Below are positions 1-8,005 of a stretch of 14,638 nt of DNA, in pieces. The notes under the pieces are model-generated. The model was given only the letters and a program-made list of their open reading frames with translations, was not told the DNA's origin and did not search any database. Each line of letters begins with the position of its first letter. The stretch's first letter is position 1. A program made the position numbers and the translations under genes. The DNA is from JBBRMY01 sp038230595 (GTDB lineage Bacteria; Bacteroidota; Ignavibacteria; Tepidaquicellales; Tepidaquicellaceae): assembly GCA_038230595.1 (NCBI GenBank), contig JBBRMY010000054.1:1-14638 (forward strand), written 5' to 3'.

Positions 1-1
1 C

Positions 2-3000
2 ATGAAAAAAATATTTACTGTTCTATTCTTATTTTGTTTTGCTCTATGTCTAACATTTTTAGTTAAAACTAAAATTTTACCCGTCGAAAAAATTCAACAA
101 ACAAATTTCAAGCCGGCTTCTATTGGTGACGATGATGATCCGGATGCAAGAGCTGAACGCGAATTCAAAATGCTCCGAGATCCTATAACAAATAAGATCC
201 CGGAAGGAATAAGAGAAAAGGAAATTCAGTTCAATAAAAATTTACCAAAAAATACAGGAACAAAAGCTTTAACATGGTCTGAACGAGGGCCGAATAATGT
301 TGGGGGAAGAACACGTGCTCTTCTTGGTGATATAGCTGATACAAATATTATTATTGCAGGAGGTGTTTCGGGCGGTATCTGGCGTTCAACAAATTCAGGA
401 ACAAACTGGATTCAGAGAACTACACTTGCTCAATTGCATAATGCTACCTGTATTACTCAGGATATCAGAGCGGGAAATTCAAATAAATGGTACATGGGTA
501 CCGGCGAGCGTGATGGAAATACTGCTGGACAGTTCGGCGCAGGGAATAATTTTACCGGAGACGGGATATTTAAGTCATTAGATAACGGATTAACATGGAA
601 TCTGCTACCTGCAACTTCAGGAAGCTCTCCTAATAATTTTAATTCAAACTGGCAATATGTTTGGAGTGTCGCATCAGATCGCTCTAATTTAGCTGAAGAT
701 GAAATTTACTCTGCAAATATTGGTTCTGTCTACCGTACTTCTAACGGAGGTACAAACTGGACTCTGGTTCTCGGAAATAACCCCGGTCAATCTACTTTTA
801 CCGATGTAAAATGTTCATCTACAGGTGTAGTTTATGCAACCGGAAGCTTTACAGCAGGCAGCACTATGAATGGTGTATATCGCTCTCCTGATGGAATTAC
901 CTGGGCAAATATTACTCCTGTTAATTTTCCTGCAACGTACGGTAGAATAGTTACAGCTATTGCGCCTTCAAATGAAACTGTAGTTTACTTTGCTGTTCAT
1001 GATGTTCCCGCTGCCGAACCAAATTCAGTTAACAAGCATCAGATCTGGAAATATACATATCTCAGTGGAGATGGAAGCGGTGCGGGTGGTGTATGGGTGC
1101 CATTAGGTGCAAATCTTCCACAGGCAGGTCAGGGTAATTATGGTACTTTTAATGAGCCGTTTGACACTCAAGGAGGTTATGACTTCACTATACAGATTGG
1201 TCCGTCAGATGCAAATTTAATTATTCTCGGTGGAGTCAATCTTTATAGATCTACAGATGGTTTTTTAACAAATTTGAATACAAGAAGAATCGGAGGCTAC
1301 GAGCCCACAGTTCAGAATGGTACTTACCCTGCAAGTCATCCTGATATACACACAGGATATTTTAAGCCGGGAAGTAATGTAACTTATTTCAGTGGTAATG
1401 ATGGAGGAATTACAAGAACAAATGATGTTACTGCAAATGTTTCGGCAAATACTCCTGTAACCTGGACTTCACTTTCACCAAGTTATAATGTTACTCAGTT
1501 CTATGCAGTATCAATGGATCCGGAAACCGGTTCGAATGCAATAGCAGGAGGTTATCAGGATAATGGTTCATACATGACAACGAGCGGACTTTTAGCGACT
1601 CCATGGGCTGCAATTAATAGTGGTGATGGCGGTTATTGTTCAATTGCACCATTAACAGATGACAGAATTTATTCAACTTCCCAAAACGGAGCACTCGACA
1701 GGGCACAAAGAGATGGAAGCGGTAATGCAGATATGAAACCTGCAGGTTCACTTCATCAGTCTTTTATTAATCCTCATATTCTGGATAATTCAAATTCTTC
1801 ATTTCTTTATTATGCCGGAGGTACTTCAGCTACTACAACAGGTATATGGAGAAACAGTAATGCAAAGAACGGAACAACTGTTACAGGCTGGAGCTATCTT
1901 GCAGGAACTGATGTTGGTTCAGCAACTGCACAGGTTTCAACTATAAGTGTTTCAAAAGCAAATAATTCAAATGTTGTTTATTACGGTACAGAAGAAGGTC
2001 ATATTAGACGTATCGATAATGCAAGCACAACTGCAAATGTAAGCTCAAATTTAAATACAGGTGCAATGCCGGGTGCTTATGTATCCTGCCTTGCAATTGA
2101 TCCGACAAATTCTTCAAATGTTATAGCGGTCTTCAGTAATTATAATGTTAACAGACTTTGGTATACTACTGATGCAGGAGCTACATGGGTAAATATTGAT
2201 GGGAATCTTTCCGGAGCTTCGGGTCCATCAGTCAGATTTGCCACTATATTTTATAAGAGCTCAGTGCTGCATGTATTTCTTGCAACATCAGTCGGCGTTT
2301 TTTATACAACAAATTTAAACGGTGCCTCAACTGTCTGGACTCAGGAAGCAGTTACTTCAATCGGAAATGTAGTAACTGTTATGTTCGATTACCGTAACGC
2401 AGATAATACATTAGTTGCTGCAACACATGGCAGGGGTTCATTCTCTGCTGTTGTATCAGTCCCTCTTCCTGTTGAGCTTTTATCTTTTACTTCTAATATT
2501 ACAGGTACAAGTGTCAGATTGAACTGGAGTACAGGAAGTGAATCAAATAATTCAGGATTCGATATTGAAAGAAGATCCGGAAATTTATCATGGATAAAAG
2601 AAGGATTTGTAAAAGGAAAAGGGAACTCAGGAATTCAGACTGATTATACTTTTAATGATAACAATCTACAGACAGGGAAATATAGTTACCGCCTGAAGCA
2701 GATCGATTATAACGGGAATATCCAATACTACAATTTAATGAACGATGTTACAATTGGAATTCCCAATAAGTTTGCATTGTATCAGAACTATCCAAACCCT
2801 TTCAATCCAACTACAAACATAAAATTTGATCTTCCAAATTCAGGAACAATAAGTCTCAAAGTTTACAATCTGACCGGTCAACTTGTTGAAACAATTGCTG
2901 ATGGATTCAAAGAAGCAGGGAATTATTCTGTTAAGTTCGATGCAGCAAAGCTATCTTCAGGAATTTATTTCTACAAGCTTATAACTTCCGAAGGATTTGT

Positions 3001-3031
3001 TGAAACAAAGAAGATGCTTTTGGTGAAGTAA
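2..3031 (+). CDS. Large secreted BNR/VPS10-like beta-propeller protein with T9SS type A sorting domain
   Basis: The 1,009-residue protein begins with a basic, hydrophobic signal-like segment (MKKIFTVLFLFCFALC, about 1-24) with no obvious cleavage site. An acidic stretch (DDDDPDARAEREF) and the segment GPNNVGGRTRAL follow; the latter is typical of the entry into sialidase/sortilin-like propellers. BNR-type 'S/T-x-x-G-x-T/N-W' repeats are seen near residues 129-136 (STNSGTNW), 192-199, 246-253 and 722-729 (TTDAGATW). SGNDGG (464-469) and AGGYQDNG (515-522) are also family-typical. Residues about 821-920 (PLPVELLSF...) form a fibronectin-III-like module. The C-terminus from about residue 927 (YQNYPNPFNPTT, SSGIYFYKL, TKKMLLVK) is a type IX sorting domain, so the protein is expected to be exported by Sec, then carried to the cell surface or medium by T9SS. 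No catalytic residues could be assigned; binding or hydrolysis of a surface polymer is only a possibility. The ATG lies at the window edge, so its upstream region is unseen. A hairpin and terminator follow. Confidence 0.93.
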   Translation: MKKIFTVLFLFCFALCLTFLVKTKILPVEKIQQTNFKPASIGDDDDPDARAEREFKMLRDPITNKIPEGIREKEIQFNKNLPKNTGTKALTWSERGPNNVGGRTRALLGDIADTNIIIAGGVSGGIWRSTNSGTNWIQRTTLAQLHNATCITQDIRAGNSNKWYMGTGERDGNTAGQFGAGNNFTGDGIFKSLDNGLTWNLLPATSGSSPNNFNSNWQYVWSVASDRSNLAEDEIYSANIGSVYRTSNGGTNWTLVLGNNPGQSTFTDVKCSSTGVVYATGSFTAGSTMNGVYRSPDGITWANITPVNFPATYGRIVTAIAPSNETVVYFAVHDVPAAEPNSVNKHQIWKYTYLSGDGSGAGGVWVPLGANLPQAGQGNYGTFNEPFDTQGGYDFTIQIGPSDANLIILGGVNLYRSTDGFLTNLNTRRIGGYEPTVQNGTYPASHPDIHTGYFKPGSNVTYFSGNDGGITRTNDVTANVSANTPVTWTSLSPSYNVTQFYAVSMDPETGSNAIAGGYQDNGSYMTTSGLLATPWAAINSGDGGYCSIAPLTDDRIYSTSQNGALDRAQRDGSGNADMKPAGSLHQSFINPHILDNSNSSFLYYAGGTSATTTGIWRNSNAKNGTTVTGWSYLAGTDVGSATAQVSTISVSKANNSNVVYYGTEEGHIRRIDNASTTANVSSNLNTGAMPGAYVSCLAIDPTNSSNVIAVFSNYNVNRLWYTTDAGATWVNIDGNLSGASGPSVRFATIFYKSSVLHVFLATSVGVFYTTNLNGASTVWTQEAVTSIGNVVTVMFDYRNADNTLVAATHGRGSFSAVVSVPLPVELLSFTSNITGTSVRLNWSTGSESNNSGFDIERRSGNLSWIKEGFVKGKGNSGIQTDYTFNDNNLQTGKYSYRLKQIDYNGNIQYYNLMNDVTIGIPNKFALYQNYPNPFNPTTNIKFDLPNSGTISLKVYNLTGQLVETIADGFKEAGNYSVKFDAAKLSSGIYFYKLITSEGFVETKKMLLVK

Positions 3032-3038
3032 AACTGCC

Positions 3039-3067
3039 GCTGTTGGTGTTGCTTTTCCACCAGCAGC
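3039..3067. repeat. Stem-loop just downstream of the first gene
   Basis: The arms GCTGTTGGTG (3039-3048) and CACCAGCAGC (3058-3067) pair over 10 bp with one G-U pair around a 9-nt loop, starting 8 nt after the stop codon. No T-tract follows, so it is not a canonical terminator itself. It may protect the mRNA 3' end or be a small dispersed palindrome. The canonical terminator lies about 40 nt further on. Confidence 0.6.
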
Positions 3068-3103
3068 CATCTAAGTCTATTACATCTTAATGCAGTTAAA
3101 TTT

Positions 3104-3133
3104 AAAAAGGAGTGTGCAAGCACTCCTTTTTTT
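3104..3133 (+). terminator. Rho-independent terminator
   Basis: The stem AAAAAGGAGTG (3104-3114) pairs with CACTCCTTTTT (3121-3131) around the loop TGCAAG and runs into seven consecutive T residues (3127-3133). It separates the large propeller gene from the downstream two-component genes. The A-run on its left side means it could also work on the opposite strand, but no convergent gene is seen. Confidence 0.9.
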
Positions 3134-3218
3134 ATAAAAAAAACCATCCTTCTATTACATTCATCCCTTTCTGCTTCTTTTCAAATTTTCTTTTCTGTAA
3201 ATTGAGTTTTATATTTTT

Positions 3219-4316
3219 ATGTCAGATAACAAATTTAATTGGAAAAAATGGACTCTCATTTTTCTTGGATGGGAACTGCTGGCAATATATAATTCTTTCC
3301 AGAATTTTATTTTCAGTATTAATGCAGGTACGCATTTCGATTGGTATACAAGCATTACCTATAGATGCACTAACAATTTTTTCTGGGTACTCCTTATGCC
3401 TCTTATCTTTATTTTTGCAAAAAAATTCAGCATTGATTCTTTAAAGCCGGTAAGGAATTCAATTATAATAATTTTGTTTGGCATTCCGGTGGCTTTCATT
3501 CAAAGCTTTTTAAGTATTTTTACAAATTTGTCAGTTAAATGGCTTTCGGGTACAATGGCAATGCCATTCTGGGACAGAATACAATTATCGCAATTTGGTA
3601 TCCTAGGTCTTTCTTTTGAAAGCTTTTTTTATTATTGCGTAGTAATGTCTATAATTTTCGGAATTCAATATTATCTTAAAAATAGAGAGCATCAATACAA
3701 TCTTTCTCAGCTTGAAGTCAGGCTTTCACAAGCGGAGCTACAAAATATGAAGATGCAGCTTCATCCACATTTTCTTTTTAATACGCTGCATGCTATTTCT
3801 ACACTAATGCATAGAGACCCGGTTGCTGCTGATAAAATGATAACCGAACTAAGCAATCTTTTAAGAATATCTCTCGATAATATTGGAGTCCACGAAGTTA
3901 CTTTGAGTGATGAACTTAATTTTCTGAACCAATATATAGAAATACAAAAAATGCGCTTTCAGGAGAATCTGAAGATCACTTTAAATATTGACCCGAAAAC
4001 TTTAGATATTATGGTTCCAAATCTTATACTGCAGCCTATAGTTGAAAATGCTTTTAAGCATGGTGTAGAACAAATGACAACAGGCGGTAATATTAAAATC
4101 TCTTCATCTCTCCAGAACAATATGCTGCTTCTAACCGTAGAGGATAACGGACCCGGGAGAGTTGAGAATATGACGAATAAAACCAGAGAAGGATTAGGAC
4201 TTAATAATACCCGCAAGCGTTTAAAGCAGATTTATGGAAGCAATGATCACTTAAGTTTTGAAAATGCGATAAATGGTATAATAGTAAATATAAAAATTCC
4301 TTTAGAAATCATATGA
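3219..4316 (+). CDS. LytS-type sensor histidine kinase (His_kinase/HATPase_c family)
   Basis: The 365-residue membrane kinase would phosphorylate the response regulator encoded directly after it. The N-terminal half has about four hydrophobic segments (residues ~12-30, 53-67, 80-103, 130-150) and no recognisable extracellular sensor domain, so the stimulus is unknown. A short coiled-coil-like linker (~155-180, EHQYNLSQLEVRLSQAEL) leads into the LytS/YpdA-family phosphoacceptor motif QLHPHFLFNTLH (180-191); H184 is the expected phosphorylated histidine. The ATP-binding domain shows the N box VENAFKHG (275-282, N277) and glycine boxes DNGPG (309-313) and GLGLNN (325-330). An in-frame TAA at 3198-3200 limits the start; ATG 3219 is the first sensible start and has no Shine-Dalgarno. 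Its TGA overlaps the next gene's ATG (ATGA), so the two are translationally coupled. Confidence 0.96.
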   Translation: MSDNKFNWKKWTLIFLGWELLAIYNSFQNFIFSINAGTHFDWYTSITYRCTNNFFWVLLMPLIFIFAKKFSIDSLKPVRNSIIIILFGIPVAFIQSFLSIFTNLSVKWLSGTMAMPFWDRIQLSQFGILGLSFESFFYYCVVMSIIFGIQYYLKNREHQYNLSQLEVRLSQAELQNMKMQLHPHFLFNTLHAISTLMHRDPVAADKMITELSNLLRISLDNIGVHEVTLSDELNFLNQYIEIQKMRFQENLKITLNIDPKTLDIMVPNLILQPIVENAFKHGVEQMTTGGNIKISSSLQNNMLLLTVEDNGPGRVENMTNKTREGLGLNNTRKRLKQIYGSNDHLSFENAINGIIVNIKIPLEII

Positions 4317-5107
4317 GTGAAATAAAAATAAAAGTCCTTATAATTGATGATGAAAATCTTGCACGGGAGAAGATCAGGACATTTTTAGAAAAGGAAGAGG
4401 ATATTGAAATTCTGGATGAGTGTAAAAATTCTGCCGAAGCACTTATATCTATTAGAAATAAAAAGCCGGATCTTATCTTTCTTGATATCAAAATGCCGGG
4501 TATGAATGCATTTGAGATGCTTGATAATCTGAATCAATCTGAATTGCCTGCAATTATTTTTACAACTGCGTTTGACAAATTTGCTTTGAAAGCATTTGAA
4601 GTTCACGCTCTGGATTATCTTCTTAAGCCTTTTGACAAGGAAAGATTCAGCAAAACACTTGATCGAAGCAGAAAGCAATTAAATTCAAAAGCTACTGAAG
4701 AAAAAAGTAAAAATATTCTGGATGCCCTGAATGATCTTAAGGAACAGAAAGCAAGCAAGATGGAGAATGAGACTGATTATCTTGAAAGAATTACAATAAA
4801 AACTAATGGAAGAATTTATTTTATAAAAATTACAGAAATTGAATGGCTTGAAGCTTCAGGAAATTATATAAAGATTTTCTCATCAGGATCATCTCACCTT
4901 ATACGTGATACTCTTTCCGCTTTTGAAAAAAAGCTTGACCCGAAAATATTTTTGAGGATTCAAAGATCAGTCATTATTAATATAAATTTCATAAAGGAAT
5001 TAAAGATTTGGTTTCATAATGAATACAATGTCTATATGAAGAACGGTACTAAATTTACATCAGGCAGAACATATAAAAACAGCATTGAAAAAATATTAAA
5101 GGTTTAA
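4313..5107 (+). CDS. LytR/AlgR-family response regulator (REC + LytTR)
   Basis: The 264-residue cytoplasmic transcription regulator is the likely partner of the preceding kinase. The receiver domain (about 5-120) has the acidic pair D12/D13, phosphoacceptor D58 in LIFLDIKMPGM, switch T84/T85 in IIFTTAFDKFALKAFE, and conserved K105 in YLLKPFDKERF. After a charged linker (~120-153), a LytTR DNA-binding domain fills residues ~155-263 (ERITIKTNGRIYFIKITEIE, WLEASGNYI, FLRIQRSVIININFI, YKNSIEKIL). The length is normal for the family. Its targets cannot be read from the sequence. Neighbouring exported-protein genes are plausible targets, and an inverted repeat lies in the 114-nt gap downstream. No clear terminator follows the stop codon, so read-through into the next gene is possible. 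Confidence 0.97.
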   Translation: MSEIKIKVLIIDDENLAREKIRTFLEKEEDIEILDECKNSAEALISIRNKKPDLIFLDIKMPGMNAFEMLDNLNQSELPAIIFTTAFDKFALKAFEVHALDYLLKPFDKERFSKTLDRSRKQLNSKATEEKSKNILDALNDLKEQKASKMENETDYLERITIKTNGRIYFIKITEIEWLEASGNYIKIFSSGSSHLIRDTLSAFEKKLDPKIFLRIQRSVIININFIKELKIWFHNEYNVYMKNGTKFTSGRTYKNSIEKILKV

Positions 5108-5161
5108 ATTGATTTAATTCTGTCCCTGTTTTCTTCCCATCTGTCACATATAACAGCCATC

Positions 5162-5210
5162 TGATATAAAAAACATTGTTGTAAGCATTGAATAGCAATA
5201 TTTTATATCA
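5162..5210. promoter_or_regulatory. Candidate operator or leader inverted repeat upstream of the anchor-V gene
   Basis: The arms TGATATAAAA (5162-5171) and TTTTATATCA (5201-5210) are a perfect 10-bp inverted repeat with a 29-nt interval, ending 11 nt before the ATG at 5222. Inside the interval CATTG occurs twice, 12 nt apart (5174-5178 and 5186-5190). It is placed like a regulator-binding site or 5'-leader hairpin. It is very AT-rich, so chance is not excluded, and no specific regulator is identified. Confidence 0.35.
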
Positions 5211-5221
5211 AATAATTTGAT

Positions 5222-6007
5222 ATGAAAAAAGCATATTCATTTGCATCCCTCATATCGCTGTTTATAATCTCCCTCTTTTTATATTCATTTTCAAGCGGTA
5301 TAACCGGTGCAACAAGAAAAAATGGCAGTGGATGCACCTGTCATGGTTCTTCACCCACTTCATCTGTATTTGTTACTATTAACGGGCCTGATACGCTTCA
5401 GACAAATGATAGTGCTGATTATACTGTTACCATAACAGGCGGTCCCTTAGTTCGCGGTGGAACGAACATAGCTGTTCGGTCAGGAATTCTGACACCACTT
5501 GCAGGATTACGAAAAGCCAGCGGGGAATTAACACACGTCGCACCTTTAGAACCATCCGGTACTTCAGTTACTTTTAATTTCAGATATAAAGCTCCTTCAT
5601 TTCCCGGAAAAGATACTATATTCGCTAATGGAAATAGCGTGAATTTCAATATGTTCTCCAGTGGAGATAATTGGAATTATGCTCCTGAAAAATTCGTAGT
5701 AATTAAATCTTCAACAAGCATAATTGAACATTCTTACGAACTAAGATCATTTAACCTTTATCAGAATTTTCCAAACCCTTTTAACCCAATGACATCAATT
5801 AATTTTGATCTTCAAAGATCAGGAATTGTTAAGCTGGCAGTTTTTAATATTTCCGGAAAGCTCATTGATATACTTGCTGATAGATTTTTACCTGCGGGTG
5901 AGCATAGATTCAGGTGGAATGCAGATAAAAAGCCAAGCGGAATATATTTTTATAAGCTGGAATTTGAAGGCATTACTCAAACAAAAAAAATGATTTTAAA
6001 TAAATAA
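5222..6007 (+). CDS. Reeler/choice-of-anchor-V-like secreted protein with CxCH motif and T9SS sorting domain
   Basis: The 261-residue exported protein has a signal peptide (MKKAYSFASLISLFIISLFLYSFSS, ~1-25). The segment GITGATRKNGSGCTCHGSSP (26-45) closely resembles the entry of 'choice-of-anchor V'/Reeler-like domains. That family often has a haem-type CxxCH here; this protein has C38-T-C40-H41 instead. A beta-rich domain (about 46-160) follows, with family-like features GPDTLQTNDSADYTVTITGG and RGGTNIAVRSG. The T9SS domain starts at YQNFPNPFNP (180-189) and includes SGIYFYKL and TKKMILNK. Function is unknown; metal or haem binding through C38/C40/H41 is only a possibility. It is 11 nt upstream of the next gene and probably cotranscribed with it. 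No Shine-Dalgarno is visible before the ATG. The family assignment is from memory of the motif pattern and is moderately sure; the exported, T9SS-sorted nature is sure. Confidence 0.9.
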   Translation: MKKAYSFASLISLFIISLFLYSFSSGITGATRKNGSGCTCHGSSPTSSVFVTINGPDTLQTNDSADYTVTITGGPLVRGGTNIAVRSGILTPLAGLRKASGELTHVAPLEPSGTSVTFNFRYKAPSFPGKDTIFANGNSVNFNMFSSGDNWNYAPEKFVVIKSSTSIIEHSYELRSFNLYQNFPNPFNPMTSINFDLQRSGIVKLAVFNISGKLIDILADRFLPAGEHRFRWNADKKPSGIYFYKLEFEGITQTKKMILNK

Positions 6008-6018
6008 AAACAAATATC

Positions 6019-7788
6019 ATGAAAAATAAAATTATTATATATTTTCTTCTTGCATTTATTGTAATGCCAATGGCTTCTTTTTGTCAGAATACATTTACAA
6101 AAGTAACTACAGGACCTATAGTAACCGACGGCGGGGAATCATGGGGCTGCAGCTGGGGTGACTATGATGGGGATGGAAAGCAAGACCTTCTAATAATAAA
6201 CAGAAATAATACAGTCGATGTGCACTTCTTTCTTTATCATAATGAAGGCAGTGGTGTTTTTACCCGCGTCACCTCAGGTGGTGATCTTTTATTAGATAGC
6301 GCAAAATATACTACTGCTACTTGGGGCGATTATGATAATGATGGTAAGCTCGACCTTTTTCTATCTACTTTTGGTGGAGAAAACAATGTTCTTTATCATA
6401 ATACAAATCCCGCTCTTGGTTTATTTACAAAGATCACTACGGGAGTAATTGTTACTGAAGGTGGCAATACAAACTCCTGCTCATGGGTTGACTTCAATAA
6501 CGATGGCTTTCTGGATATGTGTGCTACAAACTATGGTCAAAAAAGATTTCTCTATCAGAATATGGGCTCGGGTACATTTACAAAATTAACAACAGGTACT
6601 TTTGTAAATGATGTCAGCGGCTCTATAGGAACTCAATGGGGTGATTTTAATAATGACGGTCTCATGGATGCTTATGTAGTAAACAATGCCACAATTTCGA
6701 ATAACTTCTTATATGTAAATAATGGTGCCGGTAATTTTACAAAAAATACAACACTGAATATTGTCTCAGATACTACTAAAAGTTTCGGTGCTGCCTGGGG
6801 AGATTATAACAACGATGGCTTTAATGATCTCTTCGTTGCGAGTGATGGATTAAGAAATAATGAACTATACAAAAATAATAAAGACGGCACATTCACAAAT
6901 GACAATACTTCCGCCATAGCACAGGATCAGTATTCTGTAATGGGAAACTGGGCAGATTATGATAATGATGGCTTCCTTGATCTTTTCGTTTCAAGATGGC
7001 AGAATCAGAACAATCTTTTATACCATAATAATGGTAATGGAACATTTACAAAAATTTTAATTGGTGAAATTGTCAACGATCATGGAAACTCGTTTGGCTG
7101 TGCTTGGGCAGATTATGATAACGATGGCGATATGGATCTTGTTGTTGCAAACATAAATAACGAAAATAATTTTTTGTATAGAAATAATGCAACGAGCGAA
7201 AACTCAAACAAATGGATCACTATAAAATGTGTTGGAACAACATCTAACAAATCTGCTATAGGAGCTAAAGTTATGGTGAAAGCAAATATTAACGGAACTA
7301 CTCAATGGCAGATGAGAGAGATCGTTTCAGAAACCGGGTATGCCAGCCAAAACGATATAAGAGCTCACTTTGGTTTAGGTACTGCAACAATAATTGATTC
7401 AATTAAAATTCTATGGCCTTCCGGAAGTATAAATTCATTCACAAATTTAGCTGTTAATAAATTTGTAACAATAACTGAAAATGGAAGTTTAGTCGGAATT
7501 AATGACAACAGTACAATTCCTACAGGATACAAGTTGTTTCAGAATTTTCCGAATCCATTTAATCCTGAAACAAAAATTTCATTTGAACTACCTAAATCAG
7601 GGAATATCACATTAAAAGTATTTAATCAGCTCGGGCAGCTTGTTGAAACCCTTGCAGATGAATTTAAAGAGGCAGGTTCATATTCGATAAAGTTCAATGC
7701 TTCAAAGCTATCATCTGAAATTTATTTTTACGAACTTAAAACTTCCGAAGGTTTCTCAGAAACAAAAAAGATGCTGTTGGTAAAGTAA
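6019..7788 (+). CDS. Secreted FG-GAP/VCBS seven-repeat propeller with ASPIC/UnbV domain and T9SS sorting domain
   Basis: The 589-residue protein has a signal peptide (KNKIIIYFLLAFIVMPMASFCQ, cleaved around residue 23). Seven calcium-binding-type loops, D-[YF]-[DN]-[GN]-D-G-x-x-D, occur at 48-56, 104-112, 158-166, 209-217, 262-270, 313-321 and 365-373. They are spaced 51-56 residues apart, each in the context 'W-[GAV]-D-Y...LF...N-N-x-LY-x-N-x-G-x-G-x-F-T', which suggests an integrin-like seven-bladed propeller. Residues ~398-487 (IGAKVMVKANINGTTQWQMREI, GYASQND, HFGLG, IKILWPSG) match the ASPIC/UnbV (CRTAC1-like) domain. The sorting domain begins at FQNFPNPFNPET (508-519). It is unusual in reading SSEIYFYEL where its paralogues read SGIYFYKL. 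A role in adhesion or binding at the cell surface is likely for this architecture but not shown. It probably forms an operon with the gene ending 11 nt upstream. Confidence 0.95.
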   Translation: MKNKIIIYFLLAFIVMPMASFCQNTFTKVTTGPIVTDGGESWGCSWGDYDGDGKQDLLIINRNNTVDVHFFLYHNEGSGVFTRVTSGGDLLLDSAKYTTATWGDYDNDGKLDLFLSTFGGENNVLYHNTNPALGLFTKITTGVIVTEGGNTNSCSWVDFNNDGFLDMCATNYGQKRFLYQNMGSGTFTKLTTGTFVNDVSGSIGTQWGDFNNDGLMDAYVVNNATISNNFLYVNNGAGNFTKNTTLNIVSDTTKSFGAAWGDYNNDGFNDLFVASDGLRNNELYKNNKDGTFTNDNTSAIAQDQYSVMGNWADYDNDGFLDLFVSRWQNQNNLLYHNNGNGTFTKILIGEIVNDHGNSFGCAWADYDNDGDMDLVVANINNENNFLYRNNATSENSNKWITIKCVGTTSNKSAIGAKVMVKANINGTTQWQMREIVSETGYASQNDIRAHFGLGTATIIDSIKILWPSGSINSFTNLAVNKFVTITENGSLVGINDNSTIPTGYKLFQNFPNPFNPETKISFELPKSGNITLKVFNQLGQLVETLADEFKEAGSYSIKFNASKLSSEIYFYELKTSEGFSETKKMLLVK

Positions 7789-7852
7789 TAAAATTGACTA
7801 ATATTTCGCTTAAAAAAAATATTAATAGAAACAGATAATTTTTTTATTTCTC

Positions 7853-7876
7853 ATTCCCAAGCTCATGCTTGGGAAT
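7853..7876. repeat. Perfect REP-like palindrome in the 217-nt gap 7789-8005
   Basis: ATTCCCAAGC (7853-7862) and GCTTGGGAAT (7867-7876) form a perfect 10-bp stem around the loop TCAT. It lies 65 nt after the FG-GAP gene and has no T-tract behind it. Palindromes built on TTCCCAAGC/GCTTGGGAA are familiar as dispersed extragenic elements in many genomes, so it is probably one copy of a repeat family. The following C-rich stretch ACCCAAACCCCTCCCTAG (about 7909-7926) contrasts with the AT-rich surroundings and may be part of the same element. A second, AT-only inverted repeat (TAATATTT 7799-7806 / AAATATTA 7817-7824) precedes it. Confidence 0.65.
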
Positions 7877-8005
7877 CCTTTAAGCTAAAAGTAATTTGCT
7901 TAACACGTACCCAAACCCCTCCCTAGAGAAAAAATATAGATTAAAAAAAATAATTATTAAAATTAGTATATTTATAAAAAGTAAATATTCCAATTAAAAT
8001 TTAGC

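Noticed and set aside
3112..3444. 110-codon open frame on the + strand overlapping the histidine kinase
   Set aside because: It starts inside the terminator hairpin, is rich in phenylalanine and leucine from the T-rich strand, and overlaps the clearly real kinase gene in another frame.
3959..4678. Minus-strand open frames opposite the kinase and regulator genes
   Set aside because: They are mirror frames of strongly supported coding sequence and show no domain or start context of their own.
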